A DNA stretch of 64,000 nt from a bacterium (GCA_023663725.1 JAMPGX010000006.1:62001-126000); one strand, 5' to 3'. Shown: positions 48,626 through 58,201, counted from the stretch's first letter. The notes: generated by a model not told the origin, from the sequence alone. Made by a program: numbers and translations.

Positions 48626-50815
48626 CTACATGGACTTCCTTTCCGCGATCTCTGCCATCTTCGCTTCGTTCAGTCTGGTATCCCCGTGTACTCTGGAATA
48701 CGAAAGATAACCGTTCATGCGGTCAATCTTGGTCAGATTGCGGCTGCCGCATTTGGGGCATACATCCATCTCCAACTCCTGGTGTCCACAGTCATCACAG
48801 TAGGCCAGAGACAGATTGACTCCCTCGTAAAAGCCCATATCCATCGCACGATATATCAGTGTCTTGATTGCATCAATATTGTAATCAATCGGATATTTCA
48901 CATACTGGATCTTTCCGCCATTGCACAGATTCCAGAAGCGATCCTCCATGTCCTGCTTTTCTATCGGAGTGATCTCCTCCGACACATGACAGTGGAAGCT
49001 GTTGCTCACATATTCCCTGTCCGACACGCCCTCCACAATGCCGTATTTCTTGCGGAACTGCTTGACCTGCACGCCGCAGAGATTCTCCGCCGGCGTACCG
49101 TAGATCGCGTACAGATTGCCGTCCTCCTCCTTGAATTCCGCCACTCTCGCGTTGATATATTCCATTACCTCCAGCGCAAACGCGCCATCCTCCACCAGAC
49201 TTTTGCCATTGTACAGCTCCTGCAGCTCATTGAGGGCTGTAATACCAAAGCTGGCGGTTGCCGACTTGAGCAGGGGCTTAATCTTCTCTGACAGCTTCAG
49301 ATGACCGCCGAGGAACCCTCCCTCACAGTAGGCCAGCGGATTGGTGGACGCGCGCATCTCGCCCAGATACGCGTATGTGCGGATATGGAGCTGCCGGATC
49401 AGATTCAGATAATAGTCAAGCACCTCATAGAAATCCCTGCTCTCCTTTCTGGCCTTAGCCAGAATCATAGGCAGATGCAGAGAGATCGCCCCTATGTTAA
49501 ACCGCCCGACAAACACCGGCACATCCTGATCATCCGCCGGATGCATGCCGCCTCTCTCGTACCAGGGGGACAAAAAGGCCCTGCAGCCCATGGGGGAGAT
49601 GATCTTCCCATATTGCTTATAGATGCTGGCCACATACCCTTTACCAGTAAGGCTCAGCCAGTCGGGATACATGGTCTTGGCGGAGCACTGCACACCGGCC
49701 TCAAAGACATCCTCAAGGGGCTTGCCAGGGCCGTGCAGATTCTCGTCAAAGAGAAATACGATCTTGGGGAAAAGCACCGGCTTCTTACACTCCTTTTTGC
49801 CCTGGCCCTTCCTGCGCACATTCAGCATGGAGATAGTCGCCAATTTTGCGAAACGCCCAGTGCCTGTCCCTGCGGTCACTGTGATGAAGGGATAATCGCC
49901 GCGGCTGCTTCCCACGGTATTGAACTTGTACTCCCATCCCTGGAAACCCTGCTCGAACTCTCTCACCACATCCGCATAGGCCTCCGCCTCCGCGGTGTCA
50001 TGATCAATCCCCAGACGGATATACTTGTCCATACACTTTTTATAGGACTTCTCCGCATACGGCTCCAGGATCAGGTCCACGCTGGGAACGGTAAAACCGC
50101 CGTACTGCTGGCTGGCAGCGCTGAGCACGATATCGCCGATCACATCAAAGGCCACATCCAGCGTCTTGGGCTCATTGTACCATACATTGCCCATCTCAAA
50201 ACCGCCTCTGAGTACGTTCTCCACATCAAAAAGACAGCAATTCATGGTATCCCGACGGGCGGACATATCGTGGACATAGATATAGCCGTCCCGACAGGCC
50301 TGAATTTCCTCGGTAGTCATAAAAAACTTCTGATATAATTCCTTGTTCAGCTGGTTAAAAATCAGACTTCTCTTGGTGGACACCAAAGCGGAGTCCGTGT
50401 TAGCGTTCTCCTTGTCCCCCACATACATGATAGACTGGCTCTTCTTGTACACATCGTCCAGCATCCGCACGAAATCCTGTTTATAATTGCGGTAATCGCG
50501 ATAGCTCTTGGCTACCACTGGTTTGACCTGCTCCAAGGCGCTCTCAACGATATTGTGCATGATCGGAATCGGAATCTCGGCTTGGCCCAGTTCATTTACC
50601 TTGTCCACCACATACTGACAGATATGGCGCTTCTCTTCATCTGTAAATTTAGTGAGAGCCCTGTATGCGCTTTTACCCACGGCATCGATCACCTTCTGTA
50701 CATTGAAGGCCTCCTTGCTGCCGTCCTTCTTAATGACATACACCGTCTTCTCCGGCTGATATACAATGCCATAGTCCTCCGCGCTCTTTAATTCTGTCTC
50801 CATACTGTTTCCCAT
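48626..50815 (-). CDS. nrdD: Anaerobic ribonucleoside-triphosphate reductase
   Basis: A 729-residue class III reductase. An ATP-cone at about 20-110 (VYVIKKDGSKEAFNVQKVIDAV) gives allosteric control. The catalytic barrel includes YDIHDMS-like YVHDMSARRDTMNCCLFD and the C-terminal zinc site CDDCGH and CPKCGS. The glycyl-radical loop is RMNGYLSYSR near the end, followed by the family's G-x-T-R-x-N-x-x-K. It makes dNTPs from NTPs with formate as reductant and is activated by NrdG. The start at 50815 is preferred (AAAGGA 9 bases upstream); ATGs at 50824 and 50803 are alternatives. Upstream lie a consensus promoter and two NrdR-type boxes. Confidence 0.93.
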   Translation of the reverse strand: MGNSMETELKSAEDYGIVYQPEKTVYVIKKDGSKEAFNVQKVIDAVGKSAYRALTKFTDEEKRHICQYVVDKVNELGQAEIPIPIMHNIVESALEQVKPVVAKSYRDYRNYKQDFVRMLDDVYKKSQSIMYVGDKENANTDSALVSTKRSLIFNQLNKELYQKFFMTTEEIQACRDGYIYVHDMSARRDTMNCCLFDVENVLRGGFEMGNVWYNEPKTLDVAFDVIGDIVLSAASQQYGGFTVPSVDLILEPYAEKSYKKCMDKYIRLGIDHDTAEAEAYADVVREFEQGFQGWEYKFNTVGSSRGDYPFITVTAGTGTGRFAKLATISMLNVRRKGQGKKECKKPVLFPKIVFLFDENLHGPGKPLEDVFEAGVQCSAKTMYPDWLSLTGKGYVASIYKQYGKIISPMGCRAFLSPWYERGGMHPADDQDVPVFVGRFNIGAISLHLPMILAKARKESRDFYEVLDYYLNLIRQLHIRTYAYLGEMRASTNPLAYCEGGFLGGHLKLSEKIKPLLKSATASFGITALNELQELYNGKSLVEDGAFALEVMEYINARVAEFKEEDGNLYAIYGTPAENLCGVQVKQFRKKYGIVEGVSDREYVSNSFHCHVSEEITPIEKQDMEDRFWNLCNGGKIQYVKYPIDYNIDAIKTLIYRAMDMGFYEGVNLSLAYCDDCGHQELEMDVCPKCGSRNLTKIDRMNGYLSYSRVHGDTRLNEAKMAEIAERKSM

Positions 50816-50860
50816 GCTTCCCATTCCTTTCCACGATATATAGCCAATATCCTTTGCGAC

Positions 50861-50907
50861 ACACCATATATGGTGTGCATTGATTCTCACACATCCATAT
50901 TTAGTGC
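50861..50907. promoter_or_regulatory. Pair of NrdR boxes upstream of nrdD
   Basis: ACACCATATATGGTGT at 50861-50876 is a perfect palindrome fitting the NrdR consensus ACACWATATATWGTGT apart from the W positions. A weaker second box lies at 50892-50907 (CCATATTTAGTG core). Their centres are 31 bp apart, three helical turns, the normal NrdR arrangement. Confidence 0.82.
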
Positions 50908-50916
50908 CTATTTCTT

Positions 50917-50945
50917 AGTATAAGTAAGTACACGCAAAATGTCAA
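50917..50945 (-). promoter_or_regulatory. Consensus promoter of nrdD-nrdG
   Basis: On the minus strand TTGACA (50940-50945), 17 bases, TATACT (50917-50922). The NrdR boxes lie just downstream, where bound NrdR would block transcription. Confidence 0.85.
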
Positions 50946-51048
50946 CGAATGATCTGGACAAATATAGCTAAAAATAATTACCAAATTTTGTTGTTTTTTG
51001 TATTGAGGTTTGTGTTGACTAACTGAAGCCTCCCACAAATATGGGATT

Positions 51049-52047
51049 TCATGCCTCCCCATCATATTGCTTCAGAATATCACACAGCACTGCGCGATAC
51101 TGTTCACAAACCCATTGCGGCCCCAGGATACGTATCTGTCCTCCCAGCCCTGCAAGCCAGCCAAAAAATTGTCCGCTGACCGCTATATTCACTCTGGCCC
51201 TCAGATATCCCTCCCGCTCTCTGCGAAGCGCTGTTTCCCTGCCAAAGCGATCCAGCACCACACCGATCATATGCTCTGGCAGCTCCAGCTGTATCGTCTC
51301 ATTCCGACCGCCGAACATGCCGAAGGTCCTATCCGCATAGACCGCCAAATCAAGCTCGTCAAACTGTTTTCGCCCCTGTCTGCCTTCCGCGAGCGCCTCC
51401 ACATCCGCCATCTTATCCACCCTGTAATGCTTCATCATGCCAGTGCTATCATCCCAGGCGAGCAGATAGTAATTCTCCTCCCGCCAGATCAACGCCCATG
51501 GACTGACTCTGTATGGCCTGCCCTCCCTGCGCGGCACCAGACGCTTATGTTCATCCCATTCCAGATATTGGAATGTTATCTGACAATCCCCCTGAATAGC
51601 CCGATGCAGAGCGTCAATGCAATAATAAATACCTTCATTTTCCGCCTTGATACGGCCTACGACATGCACCTGGCGGCGCAGCTTACCCGCATCATAACGG
51701 CTTGCCAGCTTTTCCAGCTTGCTGATTAGCTCTCTGGATTTTTTCAGCGTGATGAATTTCGATGACTGCACCGCATCCACCAAAAGCTTTAACTCCGCCA
51801 ATTCAAAATCCCTGCTGGCCATGTAGTATCCGCCGCCCTGTCTGCTCTGCCGTTGCAGTATATCATATCCAAACTCCTGCAGACATCTGATATCGTCATA
51901 GATGCTCTTGCGCTCACTGCGAATTCCCTGTTTCTCCAACCGCTCTATCAACTCCTGCGTACTGAGAGCGTGAGCCTCGTCCGTCTCCTCCATCAATATT
52001 TTAATCAAAAACAATATCTTCATTTTTTGTCCCGATGTCCTCGCCAT
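51049..52047 (-). CDS. WYL-domain transcriptional regulator
   Basis: A 332-residue regulator. The N-terminal winged helix is KMKILFLIKILMEETDEAHALSTQELIERLEKQGI then RKSIYDDIRCLQEFGYDI. The WYL domain runs at about 135-240 (ITFQYLEWDEHKRLVPRREGRPYRVSPWALIWREENYYLLAWD), followed by the WCX-type C-terminal segment. WYL proteins sense ligands, sometimes nucleic acid, and control DNA-damage or defence genes. The start at 52047 has GAGGGGGAT just upstream; a longer frame overlaps the next gene and is rejected. It is separated by a terminator from the HAD gene upstream. No target site was recognised. Confidence 0.88.
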   Translation of the reverse strand: MARTSGQKMKILFLIKILMEETDEAHALSTQELIERLEKQGIRSERKSIYDDIRCLQEFGYDILQRQSRQGGGYYMASRDFELAELKLLVDAVQSSKFITLKKSRELISKLEKLASRYDAGKLRRQVHVVGRIKAENEGIYYCIDALHRAIQGDCQITFQYLEWDEHKRLVPRREGRPYRVSPWALIWREENYYLLAWDDSTGMMKHYRVDKMADVEALAEGRQGRKQFDELDLAVYADRTFGMFGGRNETIQLELPEHMIGVVLDRFGRETALRREREGYLRARVNIAVSGQFFGWLAGLGGQIRILGPQWVCEQYRAVLCDILKQYDGEA

Positions 52048-52119
52048 TTTATCCCCCTCATGACGTGAGCCTGCATCCTTTAATCGTTTGAACGCCCACC
52101 TCCAAACGCTTTTCCCTGC

Positions 52120-52165
52120 GATAAAATAAACCTGGTCGAACCTCTCTTCGGCCAGGCTATCTGTA
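52120..52165 (-). terminator. Rho-independent terminator after the HAD gene
   Basis: On the minus strand CCTGG-CGAA pairs with TTCG-CCAGG and is followed by TTTATTTTAT; it overlaps the stop codon of the HAD gene. Confidence 0.75.
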
Positions 52166-52849
52166 TATCCCCAGCACCTCATAGAGCTGCTGCAGAACCG
52201 CTATCTCATAATCTGCCTTGTAATCATACAGCTGCGGCTTTTCATCGGGATTATACCAGCAGGTCCTTATCCCTGCTCGCAGACCTCCCAGAATATCACT
52301 GGTCATGGAATCCCCGATAATCAGAATCCGATCCCGATCCTTCTCAGCCAAACGTTCCAGACAATAATTGAAAAAATCCAGACTTGGCTTGCCACAGCCA
52401 ACTTCCTCCGAAATAAAAATCCCATCCATAACCTCGAAAAGCCCCGATAGCTTCAGCTTGCTCATCTGAGTAGCCGCCACGCCATTTGTCACTACATATT
52501 GCCTGTACTGATCCTGCAAGGCTTTCACCACAGTCAGAGAATCGTCCATAAAAGCGTAATAATGTCCCAGCCCCTTCTGAAACTCATCCAGAAAAGCCTT
52601 CTCATCGTCCATCGCCAGCCCATACTCGGCAAAAAAATCCCGAAAACGGCCCACCAGCAACTCTGCCCTGGTAATCTCTCCCCGCTCCAAGCGTCTCCAA
52701 TAACCATCATTGATCTGGCTATAACGCTGAATCATCTCCTCCGTAATCGGCTGTCCGATTGAGCGAAAACACCTTTGCAGGGAACGTCTCATAGAATAAT
52801 CGAAATCCAGCAGTGTTCCATCCACATCCCACAGCAGCGTGGTGAACAT
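52157..52849 (-). CDS. HAD-family nucleotidase (YjjG-like)
   Basis: A 230-residue HAD hydrolase. The nucleophile motif LLWDVDGTLLDF is at 6-17, motif II is VVTNGVAATQ, motif III Lys lies in EEVGCGKPSLDFFNYCL and motif IV is ILIIGDSMTSDILGG. The YjjG subfamily removes phosphate from non-canonical or excess nucleoside monophosphates, which would fit the nucleoside salvage genes upstream. The ATG at 52849 has only a weak ribosome site; the longer frame has no better start. Downstream is a terminator overlapping the stop. Confidence 0.85.
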   Translation of the reverse strand: MFTTLLWDVDGTLLDFDYSMRRSLQRCFRSIGQPITEEMIQRYSQINDGYWRRLERGEITRAELLVGRFRDFFAEYGLAMDDEKAFLDEFQKGLGHYYAFMDDSLTVVKALQDQYRQYVVTNGVAATQMSKLKLSGLFEVMDGIFISEEVGCGKPSLDFFNYCLERLAEKDRDRILIIGDSMTSDILGGLRAGIRTCWYNPDEKPQLYDYKADYEIAVLQQLYEVLGIYR

Positions 52850-52853
52850 CTGC

Positions 52854-53003
52854 CTACTTCTCATCGGTCTGCTCTTCGCCCACAGGCTGTTGATTCTTTT
52901 TCTTGCGCAGTGTGATACCAATAAATATTGCTACACCCGCCACCGCTACAATCACCAACATAACCAGCAAATAAGATAAAAAAGAATTTAAAAATGCCAT
53001 CAT
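52854..53003 (-). CDS. Small single-span membrane protein
   Basis: A 49-residue protein: a hydrophobic helix (FLSYLLVMLVIVAVAGVAIFIGITL) followed by a positively charged patch (RKKKN) and a polar tail (QQPVGEEQTDEK), which puts the C-terminus inside. AGGAGG precedes the ATG at 53003, so it is very probably translated. It lies between the MutS-like and HAD genes. No family recognised; such proteins often regulate a membrane partner. Confidence 0.75.
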   Translation of the reverse strand: MMAFLNSFLSYLLVMLVIVAVAGVAIFIGITLRKKKNQQPVGEEQTDEK

Positions 53004-53065
53004 AGTGCATGCCTCCTGAATCTTTTGATCGCAATGAATATTATAGCAAGCTTTGTCTTCTCCCG

Positions 53066-54760
53066 TCAAGACAGTTTCCATATTCCCCGCTGCAGAAAAT
53101 CCTCCGCCTGCGTCTGCGCTCTCTGTATAATGGACGCATCGTAGCCCATGATCTCCAGCAGGCGTATGGCATTACGACTGCTCGCTCTGCCCTTGCGAAG
53201 CGTGTAGTTAAAGAGGATGTCCCCATCCCTGATCTCCTCCTCAAAGTGATAATTATCATACTGGCCACCTAAAAGCTCTGTCAGCTCAATGTCATGGGTA
53301 GCCGCAAAACACAGAAGCTTGTCACCTGTCAGGCTGAGCAAAATCTGGGTGGCAGCCGCGATCCGTTCTACGGTGTTGGTTCCCCGCAGCACCTCGTCCA
53401 CAAAGCACAACACCGGACGCTCCTCATCCTTCACCGCGGCGTCCAAAATACGCTTCAGGGCCTTGATCTCCACAATATAATAGCTCTCCCCACCCTCCAG
53501 ATCGTCCCGCAGGGACATGGAGGAATAAATGCGATACATGGGAGCGCTGTAACGCTCCGCGGGCACTGTATACAACGTCTGTGCCATCAGAGCGACCAGA
53601 GCAGCCGTCTTTAAAAAGGTTGATTTGCCGGAGGCATTGGAGCCTGTCAGCAATACGCCCCGTCCTGCGGTGATGCTGTTCGTTACCGGATTATCAATCA
53701 ACGGATGCCAGGCCTGCTCCACGTCGAAGACGGAGCCCTGCAGGTCTGGACGACACCAGAGCGCTCCCTCAGCCTCCAGGCTGGCCCTGTACATGGCAAT
53801 GCTCACCGCAGACTCCAGATACCCCAGCACAGTGACAATCCTGTCCACCTCGCTCTCGTGCATACAGATCTCCCGAAGCATTCGGTTAAAGCAGATCAAA
53901 TCCACATGAAAGGCCATCCGCACATAGTCCAGTACGATGTCCAGAGGACTTCCTCCCGTGGTATTACCCGCCTTGGAAAATACCCAAAAGGATCCTCTCT
54001 GAGATTTGTTCAGTACTTTTTTATCCCGCCTGAGCGCCTCATTCTCCCGCTCACACACTGAGAACTTCAGCTCTGCCGTCTTCTGTGCTGCCACCATCAG
54101 CCTGGCAATATAGGCAAGACTGATGATATATGGCTCTATCTCCCGCTTGGTCCCCATATAAGTAATGATATTATATATCATCAGGACCGCAATGCCAGCC
54201 AGACCCGCCGGCAGGTTAAAGAGCAGCAGGCAACCTGCCGGAAGATATAGCAGATCGACGATCAGCTCCCTGGTATTGGAACGCTCACCCAGCGTATGCA
54301 GATATTCCAGATAGTCGTACAGGGAATATCTGCCGGTATCTCCCAACTCCTTCATCAACTTCTGGAAATCCACTCTCTGTTTCGGATGCTCCGCAAAGAA
54401 CGTGACGATCTTGTCAAAGTACTGCAATTCCTCCTCTGACCTTCCCGTGGTGCGCAGCATATGATACAGTACCTCCTCGCCGCTGGAGGAAATCGTATAA
54501 TTAAGGCGCACAAATATCTGATCCATAGACAGATCATTCCAGGTGATATCATCTATCTGCTCCGGCTCCTTATGATGCTCATAATAACCCGGAATACGCA
54601 GAAAGCGCTCCACCTTATATTCCTTATCAGGACGTTTTCCATAGTCATCATACAACTTTTGCTCAAACTGCTTCTTCCGCCTGCGCTCTATCAGAATGCC
54701 CTGTCCCGCCATAAACAGCAGGAATAGCCCCATGGCCCCCCAGAAGATCAGATATTCCAT
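53066..54760 (-). CDS. MutS-family ATPase with membrane anchor (MutS-related)
   Basis: A 564-residue protein. A hydrophobic N-terminal segment (LIFWGAMGLFLLFMAGQGIL) and a second pair near 175-205 (LIVDLLYLPAGCLLLFNLPAGLAGIAVLMIYN) suggest membrane attachment. The C-terminal MutS ATPase domain has Walker A TGSNASGKST, Walker B RPVLCFVDEVLRGTNTVER and the following LCFAATHDIEL. The mismatch-recognition domains of MutS1 are missing, so it is not a standard repair protein; the related MutS2 and membrane MutS-like groups have uncertain roles. GAGGAG precedes the ATG. It lies after the NCS2 terminator, so it probably has its own promoter. Confidence 0.87.
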   Translation of the reverse strand: MEYLIFWGAMGLFLLFMAGQGILIERRRKKQFEQKLYDDYGKRPDKEYKVERFLRIPGYYEHHKEPEQIDDITWNDLSMDQIFVRLNYTISSSGEEVLYHMLRTTGRSEEELQYFDKIVTFFAEHPKQRVDFQKLMKELGDTGRYSLYDYLEYLHTLGERSNTRELIVDLLYLPAGCLLLFNLPAGLAGIAVLMIYNIITYMGTKREIEPYIISLAYIARLMVAAQKTAELKFSVCERENEALRRDKKVLNKSQRGSFWVFSKAGNTTGGSPLDIVLDYVRMAFHVDLICFNRMLREICMHESEVDRIVTVLGYLESAVSIAMYRASLEAEGALWCRPDLQGSVFDVEQAWHPLIDNPVTNSITAGRGVLLTGSNASGKSTFLKTAALVALMAQTLYTVPAERYSAPMYRIYSSMSLRDDLEGGESYYIVEIKALKRILDAAVKDEERPVLCFVDEVLRGTNTVERIAAATQILLSLTGDKLLCFAATHDIELTELLGGQYDNYHFEEEIRDGDILFNYTLRKGRASSRNAIRLLEIMGYDASIIQRAQTQAEDFLQRGIWKLS

Positions 54761-54826
54761 GTTATGCTCCTCATCTACACTGGATTATTTCCAGATAACG
54801 GTATTGCTCTTTTTATAAAACAGTCA

Positions 54827-54855
54827 GCAGGGCAGGCGAAAACCGCCTGCCCCGC
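54827..54855 (-). terminator. Rho-independent terminator after the NCS2 permease gene
   Basis: A strong 12-bp GC stem (GCGGGGCAGGCG with CGCCTGCCCTGC on the minus strand, 5-base loop) is followed by TGACTGTTTTAT. Confidence 0.7.
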
Positions 54856-54871
54856 AGTCTATGTTCCGTCT

Positions 54872-56236
54872 TTACAGGAAGATATACTTCAGCACAAAGA
54901 GAACTGCCAGAACATACATCAACACACTCACCTTGCCCTTGGCCTTGCCGCTGCACAGGTGCAGAATGGTCCAAGAGATCACGCCCACGGCGATACCCTC
55001 GGAGATGCTGTACATGAGGGGCATGGAGATGATACACAGGAACGCAGGAATTGCCTCCAGCATATTCTCCCAGTTGATCTTGGCCACGGAGCCGATCATA
55101 TAGAAGCCCACGATAATCAGGGCAGGCGCGGTGGCAAAAGAAGGGATAGTCAAAAACAGCGGTGAAAATACGATGGCCAGCAGGAACAACAGGCCGGTCA
55201 CCACTGCGGTCAGACCAGTTCTGCCGCCCTCGGTCACACCGGACGCGCTCTCCACATAGGTGGTGGTGGTGGAAGTACCCAGCACAGCGCCCGCGGAGGT
55301 TGCGATGGCATCCGCCAGCAGTGCGCCCTTGATGCGGGGCAGCTTGCCATCCTTGTCCAACATATTGGCCTTAGAGGACACGCCGATCAACGTTCCCAGG
55401 GTGTCAAAGATATCCACAAACAGGAAAGCGAACACAATGACGACCATGTCCAGTATCTTAACTGAGCTGAAGTCTGCCTTGAACAGCTGTCCAAAGGTAA
55501 GCCCCAGCGGAGAGAAGTCAAAGGAGATAAAAGCGGAGGGGATCACAGAGTACATGCCCAGATCAGCATTGGGTACATACAGCCCGAGCAGTTCGCAGAT
55601 GATGCCCAGCACCCAGGTAATAAGTATACCGAACAGGATACCGCCCTTGATCTTCTTGATCAGCAGAAAAGCGGTGATCAGCACACCGATCAGAGCCAGC
55701 AGTGCGCCCATGCCGACAGAGCTGAAATCCGTTTTAAAATTCTGATAGGAAACCAGCGTGGAATCGTTGTTCACAACAATCTTGGCATTCTGCAGACCGA
55801 TGAAGGCGATGAACAGTCCGATACCGGCGCTCACGGCAGACTTCAGCGTCATGGGGATGGCATTGAAGATGGCCTCGCGCACATTGGTGACAGACAACAC
55901 GATGAAGATCAGGCCCTCGATAAAGACTGCCATCAGAGCGATCTGCCAGGAATATCCATAGTTCAGTACGACAGTAAAAGCAAAGTAGGCGTTCAGGCCC
56001 ATGCCAGGCGCCAGCGCAAAAGGATAGTTGGCCAGCAATGCCATCAGCAGGGTTCCGATAAAGGAAGCCAACGCTGTTGCCAACAGGATCGCGCGCCCAT
56101 CCATTCCAGTCGCGGAAAGGATGCTGGGATTAACAGCCAAAATGTAAGCCATCGTCATGAAGGTGGTGATACCCGCCATGATCTCGGTCTTGACATTGGT
56201 GTTATTCTCCCGAAGTTTGAAGAACTTTTCTAACAT
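54872..56236 (-). CDS. NCS2-family purine permease (AzgA/PbuG type)
   Basis: A 454-residue transporter with about 12-13 hydrophobic segments. Family landmarks include TEIMAGITTFMTMAYILAVNPSIL, PFALAPGMGLNAYFAFT, FVDIFDTLGTLIGVSSKANM and GTSTTTTYVESASGVTEGGRTGLTA. This branch imports hypoxanthine, guanine or adenine by proton symport. It ends the salvage run that begins with purine nucleoside phosphorylase at 59038. AGAGGG precedes the ATG. A terminator follows its stop. Confidence 0.92.
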   Translation of the reverse strand: MLEKFFKLRENNTNVKTEIMAGITTFMTMAYILAVNPSILSATGMDGRAILLATALASFIGTLLMALLANYPFALAPGMGLNAYFAFTVVLNYGYSWQIALMAVFIEGLIFIVLSVTNVREAIFNAIPMTLKSAVSAGIGLFIAFIGLQNAKIVVNNDSTLVSYQNFKTDFSSVGMGALLALIGVLITAFLLIKKIKGGILFGILITWVLGIICELLGLYVPNADLGMYSVIPSAFISFDFSPLGLTFGQLFKADFSSVKILDMVVIVFAFLFVDIFDTLGTLIGVSSKANMLDKDGKLPRIKGALLADAIATSAGAVLGTSTTTTYVESASGVTEGGRTGLTAVVTGLLFLLAIVFSPLFLTIPSFATAPALIIVGFYMIGSVAKINWENMLEAIPAFLCIISMPLMYSISEGIAVGVISWTILHLCSGKAKGKVSVLMYVLAVLFVLKYIFL

Positions 56237-56312
56237 TTTTCCCTCTCATTTCCGCCGCTATCGCGGCATTTCGTTAGAATATGGTTGATAGTGTCTATTG
56301 ATGCCCGAGCTC

Positions 56313-57617
56313 TCACTCGGATAACATCCTCTGTACGATGGCGTTGCAGGCGGAATAGATGTTCTCCGGCCGCTCGCCCACATTGAATCTGCCGTTCAGA
56401 TACAGGATCCTGCCGCCGATCATCGTCATCCTCACATTGGCCTTGCTACCGCTGTAGACAAGATTCTTGGGAATATTATGTATGGGCTGCATATTGGGCT
56501 GATTCAAATCCAATAGGATTATATCCGCCAGCTTACCCTTGGCCAGCACATCCGCCCTGTTAAGACGCATGGCTCTGGCGCCGTTCACCGTGGCCATCCG
56601 CAGCACCTCCGCAGCGTCGATACTGGCAGCGTCCATCTCTCGGAGCTTGGAGAGGCCGGAGACCAGAAACATCTCTCGGAACATATCCAGGGCATTGTTG
56701 CTGGCAGCGCCATCCGTACCGATGGCAACCGGAATCTGTCTTCTGACAAAATCTCGGATAGGAGCTACTCCGCTGGCCAACTTAGCGTTGGAGGCGGGAT
56801 TAGTGATCACATACATCCGGTGCCTGCGAAATACGTCCATATCGCTGTCCGTCATATGCACACAGTGATAACCGCCGCCGCCAAATTCAAACATTCCCAG
56901 GGAATCCAAAAAGATAGCCGGCGTCATGCCATATTTCTTCTTACATTCCCGCACTTCATCCGCAGTCTCAGACATATGGGTGAACACAGGCGCCCTGTGT
57001 CTGTGGGCCAGGCCGGAGAGCTGTACCATCAGCGCCCTGTCGCAGGTGTATTCGGCGTGAAAGCCCAGCTGGTAGCTGATCAGGGAGTTTTTACGGTTCC
57101 AGTGCACGTACTCCTCTTCCACCTGAGAGATGGAGGAGGTAAAGTTGTTGAGACCGCTGACCAACACACAGCGCATGCCCATATCCAGACAAGCCCTGGC
57201 CGTCACCTCCGGACGCAGGTACATGTCAAAGATGGAGGTTATTCCGCCGCTTAAATATTCCAGAATGGCCAGACGGGTCATCTGATAGATATCCTGATCC
57301 GTAAGCCTTTTTTCCATCGGAAATACCTTGTTCTGCAGCCAATCCTGCAGGGGTACATCATCTGATGCGGACCGCAGAAACGTCATGGCTGAATGAGTAT
57401 GTGCGTTTTTAAACCCAGGCATCAGGAGATTTCCCTCGCAGTCGAGCTCGATGTCCCAGGAGATGCGCGGAACTCCCTCTCCCCGCCACTCCCGCTCGAT
57501 CTCCTCCTGATCAGCGATATAGACGATTTTCTCGTTTTTGACCCAGATTTCCCCGAAAAAGATATCGCGGCAGGGCTCCATGGTTAGTATTCTGGCGTTA
57601 TATAGTCTCAGATTCAT
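56313..57617 (-). CDS. Amidohydrolase, 5-methylthioadenosine/S-adenosylhomocysteine or guanine deaminase type
   Basis: A 434-residue metal-dependent deaminase of the amidohydrolase superfamily: LMPGFKNAHTHSAMTFLR (metal His pair), GFHAEYTCD, VFTHMSETADEV, the later His in HCVHMTDSD and the metal Asp in VAIGTDGAASNNALDMFREM. The closest family pattern is MTA/SAH deaminase, with guanine deaminase as an alternative. It sits between the purine permease and cytidine deaminase genes, supporting purine salvage. AAAGGAAAAC lies ahead of the ATG. Confidence 0.87.
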   Translation of the reverse strand: MNLRLYNARILTMEPCRDIFFGEIWVKNEKIVYIADQEEIEREWRGEGVPRISWDIELDCEGNLLMPGFKNAHTHSAMTFLRSASDDVPLQDWLQNKVFPMEKRLTDQDIYQMTRLAILEYLSGGITSIFDMYLRPEVTARACLDMGMRCVLVSGLNNFTSSISQVEEEYVHWNRKNSLISYQLGFHAEYTCDRALMVQLSGLAHRHRAPVFTHMSETADEVRECKKKYGMTPAIFLDSLGMFEFGGGGYHCVHMTDSDMDVFRRHRMYVITNPASNAKLASGVAPIRDFVRRQIPVAIGTDGAASNNALDMFREMFLVSGLSKLREMDAASIDAAEVLRMATVNGARAMRLNRADVLAKGKLADIILLDLNQPNMQPIHNIPKNLVYSGSKANVRMTMIGGRILYLNGRFNVGERPENIYSACNAIVQRMLSE

Positions 57618-57712
57618 GGTTTGGGTTTTCCTTTTTTACAATTGGGTCGATAATTGGGGAAAGCAAGACGTTCCAGGCTCTAACGCCAAGCGCAGTTCCA
57701 TGCAAGTCTCCA

Positions 57713-58135
57713 CTATGGGCCGAAGCTTTGGGGAAGCAGTTCCTCCAGGGTATACGCCTCATATTCCTCTGGCGATCTGGCTATCAGAATGCGGAAGTCA
57801 GGAGAACAGAACTCTCGCATCACCTGGCGGCATATACCGCAGGGATAGGCCAGATCGGGAAACGGATCTCCCGGCCGAGTCGTCCGGCTGCCGCCAGTGA
57901 TGGCGATGGCGCGGAAATGGCGCACTCCCTCGCTGACCGCTTTGAAAAAAGCGGTGCGCTCAGCGCAGTTGGTCGCCCCGAAGGAGGCGTTCTCGATGTT
58001 GCAGCCCTGATAGATAGTGCCATCCCCAGCAAGCAACGCCGCTCCCACCAGATAGTCCGAGTAGGGGGCATAGGCCCGCTCTCTGGCAGCCATTGCCACC
58101 TGTATCAGTTCCGTGTCGTAATCCTGTCTGTCCAT
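57713..58135 (-). CDS. cdd: Cytidine deaminase
   Basis: A 140-residue zinc enzyme converting cytidine or deoxycytidine to uridine. The zinc and proton-shuttle motif is CNIENASFGATNCAERTAFF (Cys/Glu) with the second half PCGICRQVMREF. The N-terminus (AMAARERAYAPYSDYLVGAALL) is typical of the tetrameric class. The start at 58135 has TAGGAGC; a TTG five codons earlier is less likely. It overlaps no neighbour and follows the PNP gene by 66 bases in the salvage operon. Confidence 0.92.
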   Translation of the reverse strand: MDRQDYDTELIQVAMAARERAYAPYSDYLVGAALLAGDGTIYQGCNIENASFGATNCAERTAFFKAVSEGVRHFRAIAITGGSRTTRPGDPFPDLAYPCGICRQVMREFCSPDFRILIARSPEEYEAYTLEELLPQSFGP

Positions 58136-58201
58136 CGCTGCTCCTATCAACTCGCCGTAGTGGGATTTTTCCCTGCAAATGTCCTACTTGTTGCCCATAC
58201 C

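Noticed and set aside
49301-50338. 345-codon plus-strand open frame
   Set aside because: Antisense of nrdD, whose motifs are certain; composition is typical of antisense frames.
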